Source of the DNA: Egibacter rhizosphaerae
GTDB taxonomy: Bacteria; Actinomycetota; Nitriliruptoria; Euzebyales; Egibacteraceae
Assembly (NCBI RefSeq): GCF_004322855.1
Contig: NZ_CP036402.1
Coordinates: forward strand, 3,224,001-3,288,000
DNA: 64,000 bases
Direction of reading: 5' to 3'
Positions 45,144-53,512 of the stretch are shown piece by piece; the first letter of the stretch is position 1; every line of letters begins with the position of its first letter. Under the pieces are notes generated by a model. The model had not been told where the DNA came from, did no database searches, and was given only the letters and a program-made list of their open reading frames with translations. Position numbers and translations under genes: made by a program.

Positions 45144-45888
45144 GCTGTTGTACGCCCACGCCCCCGTGTGCCTGCCGGCCGACGGGCCCACCACAGCGCT
45201 TTGGGAGGCCCTGGTCGACCTCGCCGATGCCCGACCGGACGGGTGGACGCTCATCGGCGCGTTGATGGTCAGTCTCCACGAGCACGAGGCCCGACAGCCA
45301 AGCGCACGGCTCACGGCCGACGCCGACGCGGTCGTCGACGTGCGCGGGGCCACCAGCGGTCCGCGAACCCTCGCCGAGACCCTGCTCGGCCAGGGCTGGC
45401 AACTCTACGACGCCGACGTGGACATCAACCAGGTCGGCTACATCTTCCGCCGCGGTGACCTCGCGTTCGACCTCACCGTGTACGCCCTCGTAGGCCGCGC
45501 CCTCGCGGATGTGCTCCAGCCCCAGCCCAGAGGGCTCGAAGGCCACGCCGTCGTCAGCGTCGACCTCGCAGACGTTGCGTACCCAATCCCGCGACGGCGT
45601 CGAGGTCGTTGGCACCCCCGACCCGGCATGCGCCAGCCGGTACAGGAACCGCTCCAACACGTACAGCTGGAACAGCTCATCGGTCGCGCGTCCCTCCCGG
45701 CGGGCCAGGTTGCGCAGGTCGTTGTACACGCGGCCGGCGGTGGTATCGCGGCGCGGCTGCGGACTCACGCCTGCAACACCTCCAGGGCCTCCGCGGCCGG
45801 GGTCGCACACCGCAACGCCCGAGCGGTGCTCATGACCTCGCCCGCGGCGGCGCGGCGGTGTCCCAGCAAGTGTCGCAACGCTCCGTAG
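45133..45888 (+). CDS. nucleotidyltransferase-like toxin, C-terminus replaced
   Basis: 251 aa from GTG 45133, which overlaps the HTH stop. Residues ~1-118 match the AbiEii/MNT-like nucleotidyltransferase fold (WTLIGALMVSLHEHE, RLTADADAVVDVR, FRRGDLAFDLTVYA). From about 45484 the frame runs through antisense AbiEii/AbiEi relic sequence, so the last ~130 residues are spurious. The normal continuation after FDLTVYA is missing. The toxin is probably inactive. Confidence 0.6.
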   Translation: MSAELLYAHAPVCLPADGPTTALWEALVDLADARPDGWTLIGALMVSLHEHEARQPSARLTADADAVVDVRGATSGPRTLAETLLGQGWQLYDADVDINQVGYIFRRGDLAFDLTVYALVGRALADVLQPQPRGLEGHAVVSVDLADVAYPIPRRRRGRWHPRPGMRQPVQEPLQHVQLEQLIGRASLPAGQVAQVVVHAAGGGIAARLRTHACNTSRASAAGVAHRNARAVLMTSPAAARRCPSKCRNAP

Positions 45889-46037
45889 GCGAGGTCGGTG
45901 CCGATCTGGTGACGCAGCCGCAGCGCATCCACCACTGAGCGCACCGCCCCGTAGACAGCCACGAACTCCCCCGGCGCGACCTCGAGGGACTCCTGCCCGA
46001 CCCCGAACGTGTCCGCGTCGAACACGTGCACCCGCAC
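45484..46037 (-). pseudogene. AbiEi-AbiEii relic on the opposite strand
   Basis: From 46037 the minus strand encodes the C-terminal half of an AbiEi protein (VHVFDADTFGVGQESLEVAPGEFVAVYGAVRSVVDALRLRH..., stop at 45765). An overlapping AbiEii start follows (RVYNDLRNLARREGRATDELFQLYVLERFLYRLA). After a deletion and frameshift the sequence resumes as VCEVDADDGVAFEP...EHIREGAAYEGVH and ends abruptly at about 45484, where the plus-strand nucleotidyltransferase is also cut. Confidence 0.7.
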
Positions 46038-46113
46038 CGGCGGATACGAGATCTGCGGCCTAGCCCGAGGCGGCGGCTGCGGTGCCGCGACGGGTCAGCG
46101 GTAGTCTGTGGGT

Positions 46114-46362
46114 ATGAGCGAGACGCGCACACCGATACCGATCGACTCGGCGCTGTATGAGCGTGCGGCGCTCGCGGCTGCCGAGGATGGCGTCGACGCC
46201 TCGGAGCTGGTGGAGGAGGCGCTGCGTCGGACGCTCGCGATTCGTGCGTTGGGTCGCCTGCAGGACGGCAGCTCATGGCGGGAGCGTCCCGAGGACGAGG
46301 TCATGCGCATGGTGGTGGGCGAGCAGGCGGCCGCTCGGGACGAGCGCGGTCGCGCGTCCTGA
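46114..46362 (+). CDS. ribbon-helix-helix antitoxin-like protein (orphan)
   Basis: 82 aa from ATG 46114 (GTG 46108 is an alternative). TPIPIDSALYERAALAAAEDGVDASELVEEALRR is a ribbon-helix-helix DNA-binding pattern; the tail is charged. No toxin gene follows directly, so it is a possible orphan antitoxin. The next 150 bp hold a repeated GTTACA (46453-46467 region) upstream of the following gene. Confidence 0.6.
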   Translation: MSETRTPIPIDSALYERAALAAAEDGVDASELVEEALRRTLAIRALGRLQDGSSWRERPEDEVMRMVVGEQAAARDERGRAS

Positions 46363-46515
46363 CACCCTCCTTGGCACGCCACTCGTCCTTGCCGAGCAGT
46401 TGGTGGGCTCGCGCAGGGATTGCGCCGTCAGCGACCGCTGAGTATGTTGTGGGTTACAGGTGTTACATCCATGGTGGGGGCCCGTGGATAGGCATCGATG
46501 GTGGAAGGTGCTGGT

Positions 46516-46971
46516 ATGGCAGTGACGTTGAAGGCAGAGGAGGTCGGGCAGACCACAGAGCTGTTCGAGGAGATCCTCACCTCGCCAGAGGTCCGGCTCG
46601 TCGATGCTCACGGCCACGAGGCGGTGCTCTCGCCGCACGTCGCAGGCTTCTTGCGTGCGGCGGTCGTTGCCGCCTCCAGCGGGAACGCGCTGCTGTTCAG
46701 TGAGGACGACACGATGTCGCCCGCCGAGGCGGCACAGGTGCTGGGCGTGTCGCGACCGATGGTGTACCGCTACATCAAGGACGGTCTCCTCGAGGACCGG
46801 CCCGTCAACACCTACCACCGCATCCCTGCGGCGTCGGTACACGAGCTCGCAGAGCAGCGGCGCGGCGCAGCCGAGCGCAGCGCCCAACTGCTGCGCGACG
46901 ACCCCGATCACCCCCGGGTCGCGGCGGCCCGAGCGCGTGCTCGCGCTCGTCGCGCCGACCGCGACGCGTGA
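46516..46971 (+). CDS. excisionase-type HTH antitoxin
   Basis: 151 aa from ATG 46516, with GGAAGG upstream. The HTH_17 domain (MSPAEAAQVLGVSRPMVYRYIKDGLLEDRP) occupies about residues 73-105, preceded by a helical region. The family typically serves as antitoxin for PIN or other toxins; the 61192-61656 gene is a paralogue by architecture. Its stop overlaps the GTG start of the interrupted toxin-like gene at 46968 (GTGA), so they form an operon. Confidence 0.75.
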   Translation: MAVTLKAEEVGQTTELFEEILTSPEVRLVDAHGHEAVLSPHVAGFLRAAVVAASSGNALLFSEDDTMSPAEAAQVLGVSRPMVYRYIKDGLLEDRPVNTYHRIPAASVHELAEQRRGAAERSAQLLRDDPDHPRVAAARARARARRADRDA

Positions 46972-47326
46972 CCGAACCGTTCCCAGCGGTCGGCGACGCA
47001 CCCTGGGAGCTGCGGTTCACCCGACGGGCCCTGTCAGACGTCGGTGCGCCGGCCGCGCGTCAGCATCCCGGCGACATTCAGGCGGTGCGCAGAGTCGCGA
47101 CCTACCAGCGCGTCATCGACGACTTCGTCCAAAAGCGCGCGGAGCACCCACAGGCGCCCGGCGATCCGCTGCACGGTCTCGGCCGGCCCGACATCATCAG
47201 CCTGCACAGCGCCGCGGGCGGGCGAGCTGCCACGTGGTACGACCGCGCGACCGCAGTCGTCTGGAAGGGGTAGGCAGAAGGCGGGACCGGTGGAAGGGCG
47301 CCTACTGGTCCGCCGCGCTTGGACCA

Positions 47327-47355
47327 TTGCACTTGCGTTTTGCTTGCGGTACTGT
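47327..47355 (+). promoter_or_regulatory. promoter of the RES-Xre operon
   Basis: TTGCAC (47327-47332) and TACTGT (47350-47355) are separated by exactly 17 bp, just inside the left terminal repeat. The cassette therefore carries its own promoter. Confidence 0.65.
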
Positions 47356-47374
47356 GCTGGCCAGGAGGTGCCCC

Positions 47375-47821
47375 ATGAGCGCGAACGCCACCTACGACCC
47401 GGACGAAGTCGCCCGCGAACTAATCGAGTCGTACCCCGACGGGGCGCGTGACATCGCCGCCCGCGTCCTCGACCGCACGTCCAGCCAGCCGCGCGTCGAC
47501 GCGCTGCGGCGACTGCTGTCGGTGTGGGACGTCTCACGGGCGGAGGCTGCCGCGATGTTCGGCGTGTCGCGGCAAGCGTTGAGCCAGTGGGTGGACCACG
47601 GTGACGTGCCCGCCGACCGCGCCGACCGGCTGGCGACCCTGTCGGCCGCCACCGATCTGCTCGAGCATTACGTGAAGGTCGACCGGATCCCGGCCGTGGT
47701 GCGCCGACCCGCCGAGGACCTCGGCGGTGAGAGCCTGCTGCAGCTCGCGGTGGACGGCCGGGCCGACGAGGCGCTGCGGTACGCGCGAGACTTGTTCGAC
47801 ATCGCCCGCTGGCAATCGTGA
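47375..47821 (+). CDS. Xre/MbcA/ParS-like antitoxin
   Basis: 148 aa. ATG 47375 follows AGGAGGTG. A central helix-turn-helix (VSRAEAAAMFGVSRQALSQWVDHG, about 52-75) is followed by a helical C-terminal domain (LLQLAVDGRADEALRYARDLFDIARW) of the type that neutralises RES toxins. It overlaps the RES gene by GTGA. It should bind the RES protein and repress the operon. Confidence 0.8.
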   Translation: MSANATYDPDEVARELIESYPDGARDIAARVLDRTSSQPRVDALRRLLSVWDVSRAEAAAMFGVSRQALSQWVDHGDVPADRADRLATLSAATDLLEHYVKVDRIPAVVRRPAEDLGGESLLQLAVDGRADEALRYARDLFDIARWQS

Positions 47822-48351
47822 GAAGCGTGTCATGGCCACCGGGCTCGCGGTGGCTGCGGCTGGCGGACCCGTCGTGGGACGACCCGTTGGACGCGACGTT
47901 CGCTGCCCGCTTCGGCGGCCGGTGGACGCCGGTGGGCGGCGAGCCCACGCTGTACCTGTGCGCCGACGCGCCGACGGCGTGGCGCATTGTGACCGCGCGG
48001 CTCGCGTCGTCGCCAGTCAATGTTGAGGACGTACGCGACGAAGCGGGCCCCGACCTGGTCGACGTGGAACTGGCGCCACCGGTGACCGCGATCGACGCGG
48101 CGAGCAACGAAGGGCTGGTCGCGGCCGGGCTGCCGACGTCGTACCCGCTGGACGGGGTGGATGGTGACGTGGTCGGCCACACCGACTGTCGGCCGGTGGG
48201 CGCGGCCGCTGCGGCCGACGAGTTCGACGGGGTGTACGCGCGGTCGGCCGCCACCCGAGACGGGCGCGGCCGAGAGCTCGCCTGGTTCCCCAAGCGGCGC
48301 GCGGCGCGGTTGAGGGCGCGCTCCCCGTTCACCGTCTGGTCGCGTCAGTAG
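47818..48351 (+). CDS. RES-domain toxin
   Basis: 177 aa from GTG 47818. RES-family hallmarks are the N-terminal RLADPSWDDPLDATFAARFGGRWTPVG, LYLCADAPTAW and the C-terminal GVYARSAATRDGRGRELAWF. Characterised RES toxins degrade or ADP-ribosylate NAD-linked targets. The conserved arginine and serine regions are visible; the usual central glutamate is not obvious. It is encoded directly after its Xre antitoxin and inside the TIR-bounded cassette. Confidence 0.8.
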   Translation: MRSVSWPPGSRWLRLADPSWDDPLDATFAARFGGRWTPVGGEPTLYLCADAPTAWRIVTARLASSPVNVEDVRDEAGPDLVDVELAPPVTAIDAASNEGLVAAGLPTSYPLDGVDGDVVGHTDCRPVGAAAAADEFDGVYARSAATRDGRGRELAWFPKRRAARLRARSPFTVWSRQ

Positions 48352-48983
48352 GCAACGGTGCAGGAAGGTGAGCGCCGACGCGGCGAGGCCCGATCAGTCG
48401 GCGCCCCTCCACCGGTCCCGCTTTCTGCCTACCTCTTTCGTGTGGTTCCTCGGATTCACGCCCGAGCACGACTACACCCTCTTCGAGAGACGCGCCGAGG
48501 TGGGCCACCTGCTTCCAGACGAGGACGACGAAGTCCAACTCGAACTCGAACGGGAGCAGCTCGACTTCGAAAGCCGCATTCGTCCGGGGGTGCTGGAACT
48601 GGTGCGCCGGGCTGTCGCCGCGCCGATGGTGCCCCACCGCGGCACAGTCGGAGGTCTTCTCCGCGTGGAGCTTTCGGTGGCGGTAGTGCATGACGGCGGC
48701 GAAGCGGTTGGCGACGTCTGGCTCATCGTTCACCTGCCCCTGCAACCCGACGCCGCACAGGTGCCGGGATGGCCGGGTTCCGACCTCCTCACCACGGTGG
48801 CGGGAGTGATCGGCGCGGGCGACCTCGACTACGACTCGCAGGTGCCCACCGAGGACGGCTGGCGACCGTTGGACCCTGAGACGGAGCTCGGCATCGTCGT
48901 TCGCAACGTCGAGCTGGCAAGCAGGACGTAGCTGCAGGCGACGCTGCCAACCGTGAGCACACCCGCCCGCCGAGGGTCTCACC

Positions 48984-49206
48984 AGCACCCAGACGTTTGA
49001 CGTCACCCCCGACGACGAGGCCACCAACCCGACCAGCGACGATCGTGACTACGCCGCGAGCGGCATCGATGCCGACAGCGACGTCGAGGTCGCGCTCGCC
49101 GACGCCGACGACGTCACCGTCGAGGACAACACCGTGAGCTTCGGCGACGACGGCGACGGCAACGCCGACTTCAGCGACACCGACGCCTACATCTCCGAGT
49201 CCGGCG
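48984..49206 (+). pseudogene. S-layer-like protein fragment
   Basis: STQTFDVTPDDEATNPTSDDRDYAASGIDADSDVEVALADADDVTVEDNTVSFGDDGDGNADF (in pieces) resembles the start of the 55077-56583 relic (NTQVFNVEPTDG...). There is no signal peptide or start codon at its left end and it runs directly into a DUF2384-like fragment. Confidence 0.6.
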
Positions 49207-49216
49207 GTGTGAGCCA

Positions 49217-49342
49217 GCGCAGTGGCTGCGTGCCCGCAACCGACTGCTGGACGGACGCCGGCCGCTGGACGCGCTGGCCGAGGGCGATGCCGACGCGGTG
49301 CGCGAGGCCGCGGACGCCTTCGACGCGGGCAGCTACGTCTAG
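49217..49342 (+). pseudogene. DUF2384/MbcA-like antitoxin C-terminal fragment
   Basis: AQWLRARNRLLDGRRPLDAL...GDADAVREAADAFDAGSYV followed by a stop matches the C-terminal antitoxin domain (DUF2384) that pairs with RES toxins. The N-terminal part is missing. A similar but frameshifted fragment lies at 61062-61105. DNA from 49343 to 49540 shows nothing recognisable. Confidence 0.6.
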
Positions 49343-49540
49343 CCTGCTGCGGGGGTGGGCGTCGAGGGCGGGGACGTCGGCGCGCGGGGAAGCGGCTGCG
49401 TCTCGCCGCTGGCGCAGCACCCACGTGCGCTCGGCAGCTCGCCGGGGCGCGCTGCCCGGGCTCCAGTCAGCGGGCCAAGGAGCCGACCCTTCCTCGTAGG
49501 CAGCTCGCACTGCTGCATGTCCAGCTCCGAGGGGCACGTG

Positions 49541-49906
49541 ATGGACCACCGCACCTGCATCCACTGTGACCGACCGGTGTACGAGCCCCTGGTCCGTGCC
49601 TCGAGGGGCGAGACCGACAACCGGCTGCGGCACCGCGACAGCGACGACATCGAGTGCTATCCCAAGCACCGCTACCCGGTGGCCGAAACCGAACACGCCA
49701 GACACGCGAAGGAACGCGAGGACACAAAGGCTCGCGCCGACGAGCGGCTGAATCGGGTGATGCACGGGCTGACCTTCGGCGGGTTCGGCGCGACCGGGGG
49801 CGCGCTCACCAGCGCCATGCTCTTCTCGTCGTTCGATCCCCCGGCGTGGCCGATCGCTCTGGGCGCGATCATCGGTGCGCTGTACGGCGCGACTTCGCCG
49901 GGCTGA
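49541..49906 (+). CDS. small CxxC membrane protein
   Basis: 121 aa from ATG 49541, with GAGGGG upstream (GTG 49538 and ATG 49517 are alternatives). An N-terminal CIHCDRPVYEPL knuckle and IECYPKH suggest a metal-binding site. A charged helical stretch rich in Lys/Arg/Glu precedes two hydrophobic segments at the C-terminus. Function is not recognised. The last ~15 codons are duplicated as a fragment at 53201-53224. Confidence 0.55.
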   Translation: MDHRTCIHCDRPVYEPLVRASRGETDNRLRHRDSDDIECYPKHRYPVAETEHARHAKEREDTKARADERLNRVMHGLTFGGFGATGGALTSAMLFSSFDPPAWPIALGAIIGALYGATSPG

Positions 49907-49937
49907 CGGAGCCAGCCACACACGCGATCCCCCTGCG

Positions 49938-50095
49938 GCACCGCCCCCAAGCATCGAGCACGCCATCGTCGATCTCGCCCGCCGCCGCTCACGGCGACGT
50001 CGAGCCACTCCGGGAGAGGTATCGCGGCTGTGGCCCTGCGCTCGGACCGAACGGCTCGACGAACGCGCGCGGCGAACCGCGCGCCCGCGCCGCGG
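49938..50095 (+). pseudogene. AbiEi C-terminal relic
   Basis: SIEHAIVDLARRRS...GEVSRLWPCARTERLDERARR parallels GIEQTIVDLARRPAHGG...REAIARLWPRAETDRLDQLAREQRARA of the gene at 50227-50861. Only about 50 codons remain. Confidence 0.6.
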
Positions 50096-50187
50096 ACATG
50101 CAGGGGTGAGTGCGCCCGGGCCGAGGTCGCAGCCGCACACCCGGGCAGCGTCCCTCCCGAGCGGGCCACCGATACCACAGCATTACT

Positions 50188-50216
50188 TTGTTAAAAGTAG
50201 CTCCATAAGCTACAGT
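50188..50216 (+). promoter_or_regulatory. promoter with inverted-repeat operators before AbiEi
   Basis: TTGTTA (50188-50193) and TACAGT (50211-50216) are 17 bp apart. The spacer holds GTAGCT/ccata/AGCTAC (50197-50213), and ACTTT/gtta/AAAGT overlaps the -35. AbiEi proteins bind inverted repeats in their own promoter, so autoregulation is likely. Confidence 0.6.
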
Positions 50217-50226
50217 GGACAAAGTC

Positions 50227-50861
50227 ATGAGCATACGCGGGCTCCCACTGGACCTGTACCGGCTCGGACGTCGCGTGGTGCGCCCGCGCGACGCCGAAGG
50301 GTTGTACCGCAACCCGCGGGCGGAGTTTCGCCGTCTGGCCGACGCGGGCGCGTTGCGGCGGGTGGCGCACGGCTACTACCTCATCCCCCGCAGGAGGCGC
50401 TGGGCGACGCGCGCTGGCGGCCGCCGGTTGAGGATCTCGCGTTGGGGATCGCGGTGGCCGACCACGGCGAGCGGGCGGCCCTGATGGGCTTGTCCGCGGC
50501 GCGCTACCACGGCGCGGTGCCCCGCGCGCACGCCACCGCGTGGGTCGCGGTCGGGGTGAACCGCCGTCCCATCGACGGGGGCGTCTACGGGCGGGTGGTG
50601 TTCGTGCCCCGCGACCTCGAGCGGCTGGATCTGGTGCGCGCGCGCACCGCGATCGCCGACGGGTACGTCACCGGCATCGAGCAGACCATCGTCGATCTCG
50701 CCCGCCGCCCGGCTCACGGCGGCGGGGAGGACACCGCGCGGGAGGCCATCGCGCGGCTGTGGCCCCGCGCCGAGACCGACCGGCTCGACCAGCTCGCCCG
50801 CGAGCAGCGCGCCCGCGCCGCGCTCAACCGGGTCCGCGTCGAGCAGGGGGCGGCGGGATGA
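50227..50861 (+). pseudogene. abiEi: AbiEi antitoxin with a poly-C frameshift
   Basis: ATG 50227 starts a winged-helix AbiEi N-terminus (GLPLDLYRLGRRVVRPRDAEGLYRNPRAEFRRLADAGALRRVAHGYYLIP). At a C5 run (50385-50389) the frame is lost; adding one C restores PPQEALGDARWRPPVEDLALGIAVADHG and the rest of the protein to the TGA at 50859. The restored protein is about 210 residues. It is a pseudogene, a sequencing error, or a slippage-prone switch. The stop overlaps the AbiEii ATG. Confidence 0.7.
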
Positions 50862-51427
50862 TCACCGCGCCCGAGGCCGCCCGCTGGGCCGAGCGGCTCG
50901 GCGTGACGCGCGAGCAGATCGAACGCGACCACCTCGTCTCCCACCTCCTCGCCGCGCTGCCGCGACTCGACGGCCCCGACGCCGCGTTCGTCGGTGGCAC
51001 CGCGCTCGCGCGCACCCACCTCGACGGGCTTCGGGTCTCCGAGGACATCGACCTGCTCGTCGACGACCCGCACGACTACGCACCACGGCTGCAGAGTGAG
51101 CTCGGCCGCCTTCTCCGCCGCGCCTACCCCGAGCTGGAGATCGGCTCCGCCGCCCGCGCCCCACGCGACCTCACCCTGCACCTCACCGCCAACGCGGTCC
51201 CCAGCGTGGAAGTCCAGCTGCTGCGCCGCGAACCCGCCGAGCAGCAGCTCGAGTACGAGCAACGCGCCGTGTCCCTGCGCTACCACGACCTGCCCACCTC
51301 GGTCGACTGGCGCGTGCCCACCGCCGAGTCCTTCGTCGCGCTCAAACCGCGCCCCTTCAACCGGCAACCACGGACCGGAGCCTGTGGTCAGCGACCCTCC
51401 CGGACCTTGGCGCGCAGCCCGCCATAG
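50858..51427 (+). CDS. abiEii: AbiEii-type nucleotidyltransferase toxin, C-terminally truncated
   Basis: 189 aa from ATG 50858 (ATGA overlap with AbiEi). The nucleotidyltransferase motif FVGGTALARTHLDGLRVSEDIDLLVDD is intact. After ESFVALKPRPFN (about 51350) the sequence departs from the expected ALK...W.R..PRDLYDL continuation, so the C-terminal helical domain is lost. The function of such truncated proteins is doubtful. DNA from 51428 to 51651 shows nothing recognisable. Confidence 0.65.
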   Translation: MITAPEAARWAERLGVTREQIERDHLVSHLLAALPRLDGPDAAFVGGTALARTHLDGLRVSEDIDLLVDDPHDYAPRLQSELGRLLRRAYPELEIGSAARAPRDLTLHLTANAVPSVEVQLLRREPAEQQLEYEQRAVSLRYHDLPTSVDWRVPTAESFVALKPRPFNRQPRTGACGQRPSRTLARSPP

Positions 51428-51651
51428 GCGAGGGATCCAGTGGGGTTCATCCCAACGCAGCCACGCGGGACGCGAGCCGATACCGCGACCCGGCAAACAG
51501 GCGGGCAGGCGCAGGTAGGATCCGTGGCCTGGGCGGGGACGCCGGCGATGAGCGCGCCACCACCGCGCGGGCGCGCCAGCACGTCAGCGCGGAGGCCGCG
51601 GCATGCCGCAGCGGCGCGCCCCCCGTCACGGGGCGCGCCGCTGGGCGCCTC

Positions 51652-51858
51652 TCAGCACGTGAACTCGTACAGCTCGCCGTCGTGGGCGGTGAGCGTCGCA
51701 GCTCGGTAGGTGCCCGCGCCGTCGCTGAGCAGCACTTCGTCGCCGGGCGCGAGGTTCTCGTCGCCGTCGAGCTGCGCCTCGTGCACGGTCGTCTTGCCGT
51801 GACGAAGCATCAGTGGTGTGGTCTCGACCGTGATCACGGTTCGGTTGATGGTCTGCAT
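51652..51858 (-). CDS. small conserved-looking beta-rich protein
   Basis: 68 aa: TVITVETTPLMLRHGKTTVHEAQLDGDENLAPGDEVLLSDGAGTY...YEFTC. It has the look of a small SH3-like beta-barrel with an 'APGDEVLL' turn; family is not recognised. An IS end begins 5 bp upstream of its ATG, so any native promoter and RBS have been displaced. Confidence 0.5.
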   Translation of the reverse strand: MQTINRTVITVETTPLMLRHGKTTVHEAQLDGDENLAPGDEVLLSDGAGTYRAATLTAHDGELYEFTC

Positions 51859-51863
51859 AGGCC

Positions 51864-52775
51864 TGTGGGTGCCAGAAACCCGGTCGTGGCTTCATGCCGC
51901 GTTTTTGTACTCGTTGATGAGGCCGTCCTCCGGAGGTGGCGCTGGTTCCAGACGAGCGTGCGGTCGAGGAGCTCGCGGCGCAGGCTCTGGATCCAGCGCT
52001 CGGCGAAGCTGTTGGCCACCGGCGTGCGCACCGGAGTGGCGAGGACCTTCATACCCGCGCTGCGGAATACGGCGTCGAAGGATGTGGTGAACTGGCTTCC
52101 GCGGTCGCGGACCAGCGCTTTGGCGCTGGCGAGCCTGTCGCCGTGGGTGAGGAAGAGGTTGCGGGCTGCCTGCGTGGTCCAGGCGGCGGTGGGGTTGGCT
52201 GTGATGCCTCCGAGGATGACTTCGCGGCTGGCCGTGTCGATGAAGAACAGCACGTAGACGCGGCGCAGCAGGACCGTGTCGACGGTGGCGAAGTCGCAGG
52301 CCACGGCGGCTTGGGAGCGAAGCAATTGCGGCCACGTCGTCGACGTGCGTGTGGGGGCGGGATCGATGCCGGCGTCGTTGAGGATCTTCCACACCGTCGA
52401 TGCCTCGATGGTGTGGCCGAGCCGGCTGAGCTCGCCGTGGGTGCGGCGGTAGCCCCAGGTCGGGTTCTCACGCGCCATGCGCATCGCGAGGCTGCGGGCC
52501 TGGGCCGCGGTGCTGGGACGGCCCGGCCGGCGACGCGGATGCCCCCCGTGCCGTGCGATTCGTCGGCGGTGCCAGCGCAGCAGCGTGTCGGGGGTGACCA
52601 GCCAGCCCTGCCGGCGGGGGCGCGGGAGCGCGGTCGCGATCGCGCCCATCAGGCCGCGGTCGCGCTCGGTGAGCTCCGGCCTGCCGAGCTGGCGGCGCAG
52701 GACCGCCACCTGGTGACGGAGGACGATGATCTCGAGGTCCTTCGCGCGACCGGAGCGGGTCGCGAGTGTGATGGC
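51864..52775 (-). mobile_element. deleted IS copy with DDE integrase relic
   Basis: The terminus TGTGGGTGCCAGAAACCCGG starts at 51864. The integrase (rve) coding part is closely similar to the 58709-59868 copy and retains ACDFATVDTV, VRDRGSQFTT and FAERWIQSLRRE. About 185 bp corresponding to 58774-58937 are deleted, removing the C-terminal YIDHYNGHRPHRSL segment. The other end is cut at about 52775, where a DUF433 fragment begins. It should be immobile. Confidence 0.8.
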
Positions 52776-52792
52776 GGTGCGTGCTCGCAAGC

Positions 52793-52990
52793 AGCAGACG
52801 GGTCGGCACCGTGCATCCGCGGGCTGCGCGTTCCCGTGGCGAGCGTGGTCGCCACGGTCGCTGACGGTATGACCGCCGACGAGCTCGTCGCCGCCTACCC
52901 CGACCTGGAACGCGAGGACGTCGCTGATGCGCTGCACTACGCCGCCGACGCGTTACGCGAACGCGCGCGGAGGCGTTCGCTGACATCGAG
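52793..52990 (+). pseudogene. DUF433 antitoxin-like fragment
   Basis: PCIRGLRVPVASVVATVADGMTADELVAAYPDLEREDVADALHYAADALRERARRR matches the DUF433 family (PF04255), usually a VapB-like antitoxin. Its N-terminus is cut off by the truncated IS, and the C-terminal part runs into AbiEi debris. Confidence 0.65.
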
Positions 52991-53029
52991 TCGTGCGAGA
53001 GCGACGAGCGGGGCCGCTGGTCGGCGCTG

Positions 53030-53224
53030 TACGAGGTGTGGGCGCCAGCCAGGACCGCGAGGCCGCTGACGGTCGGGTGGGGTTCGTTTCCCGCGACCTC
53101 GATCGGCTGGATCTCGTGCGTGCCCGCACCGCCATCGTCGCCGGGCAGGTCACCGGCATCGAGCAGACCATCATCGACCTCGCCCGTCGCCCCGCGCAAT
53201 CATCGGGGTGCTGTACGGCGCGAC
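53030..53224 (+). pseudogene. AbiEi fragment fused to the tail of the CxxC protein gene
   Basis: DGRVGFVSRDLDRLDLVRARTAIVAGQVTGIEQTIIDLARRP matches 50577-50710. It joins at about 53200 to ATCATCGGGGTGCTGTACGGCGC, which matches the end of the 49541-49906 gene (49869-49895). From 53225 to 53512 no gene was recognised; a possible AbiEi tail similarity lies at about 53455-53490. Confidence 0.6.
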
Positions 53225-53512
53225 CTCGCAGCACTGACGAGGCCAGCCACGCGTTCGATCGACCTACGACTGCGATGACACATGCCCGACGGCCCGTCGC
53301 TGTGTGGGGGAAGCGCCGCGCGACTGCGGGCGGGGTGGCCACCACCGCTCGAGCATCGAGTGGCGATCCCGCCGCAGAGACACTCCGAGATCGTGCCGAA
53401 CGTCGGCCATAGCCGCTTCCGAGCCCGCCGCGGTCGCCCCCCGGAGACCGCGGTGACCTGGTCGGCTGGCCGCGAGCAGCACGCCCGCGCCGCCTGGCAC
53501 CCCGACGGGACC

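Larger units (their letters stand above)
47265..48437. mobile_element. 1173-bp transposase-less cassette with TIRs carrying a RES-Xre TA pair
   Basis: The left end (47265-47310) and the reverse complement of the right end (48392-48437) match at 41 of 46 positions, both beginning AAGRGGTAGGCAGAA and sharing GCGGGACCGGTGGA. The flanks TCGTCTGG (47257-47264) and TCGTGTGG (48438-48445) form an imperfect 8-bp target duplication. Only the Xre and RES genes lie inside. Excision restores the host gene. A third copy of the end is at 7713-7758. Confidence 0.8.
46968..48931 (+). pseudogene. putative toxin gene split by the RES-Xre cassette
   Basis: The left part (46968-47264, 99 codons: WELRFTRRALSDV...GGRAATWYDRATAVVW) stops within 3 codons of the cassette. 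The right part (48446-48931: FLGFTPEHDYTLFERRAEVGHLL...VVRNVELASRT) continues after it. Joining them across one copy of the 8-bp target gives an uninterrupted 260-codon gene. The family is not recognised; the N-terminal part (WYDR..VVWFLGF) is loosely reminiscent of RelE/HigB-like toxins. Its partner is the HTH antitoxin at 46516. Confidence 0.75.

Noticed and set aside
47265-48437. Integron-like attC cassette
   Set aside because: The 46-bp ends are partly self-complementary (GTAGGC/GCCTAC) but are inverted relative to each other and lack the GTTRRRY core. attC sites flank cassettes in direct orientation.
47265-48437. Tn3-type miniature element
   Set aside because: The ends begin with GGGG-like sequence, but the flanking duplication looks like 8 bp, not 5 bp, and the inner end lacks the usual TAAG. 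Not ruled out, only unsupported.
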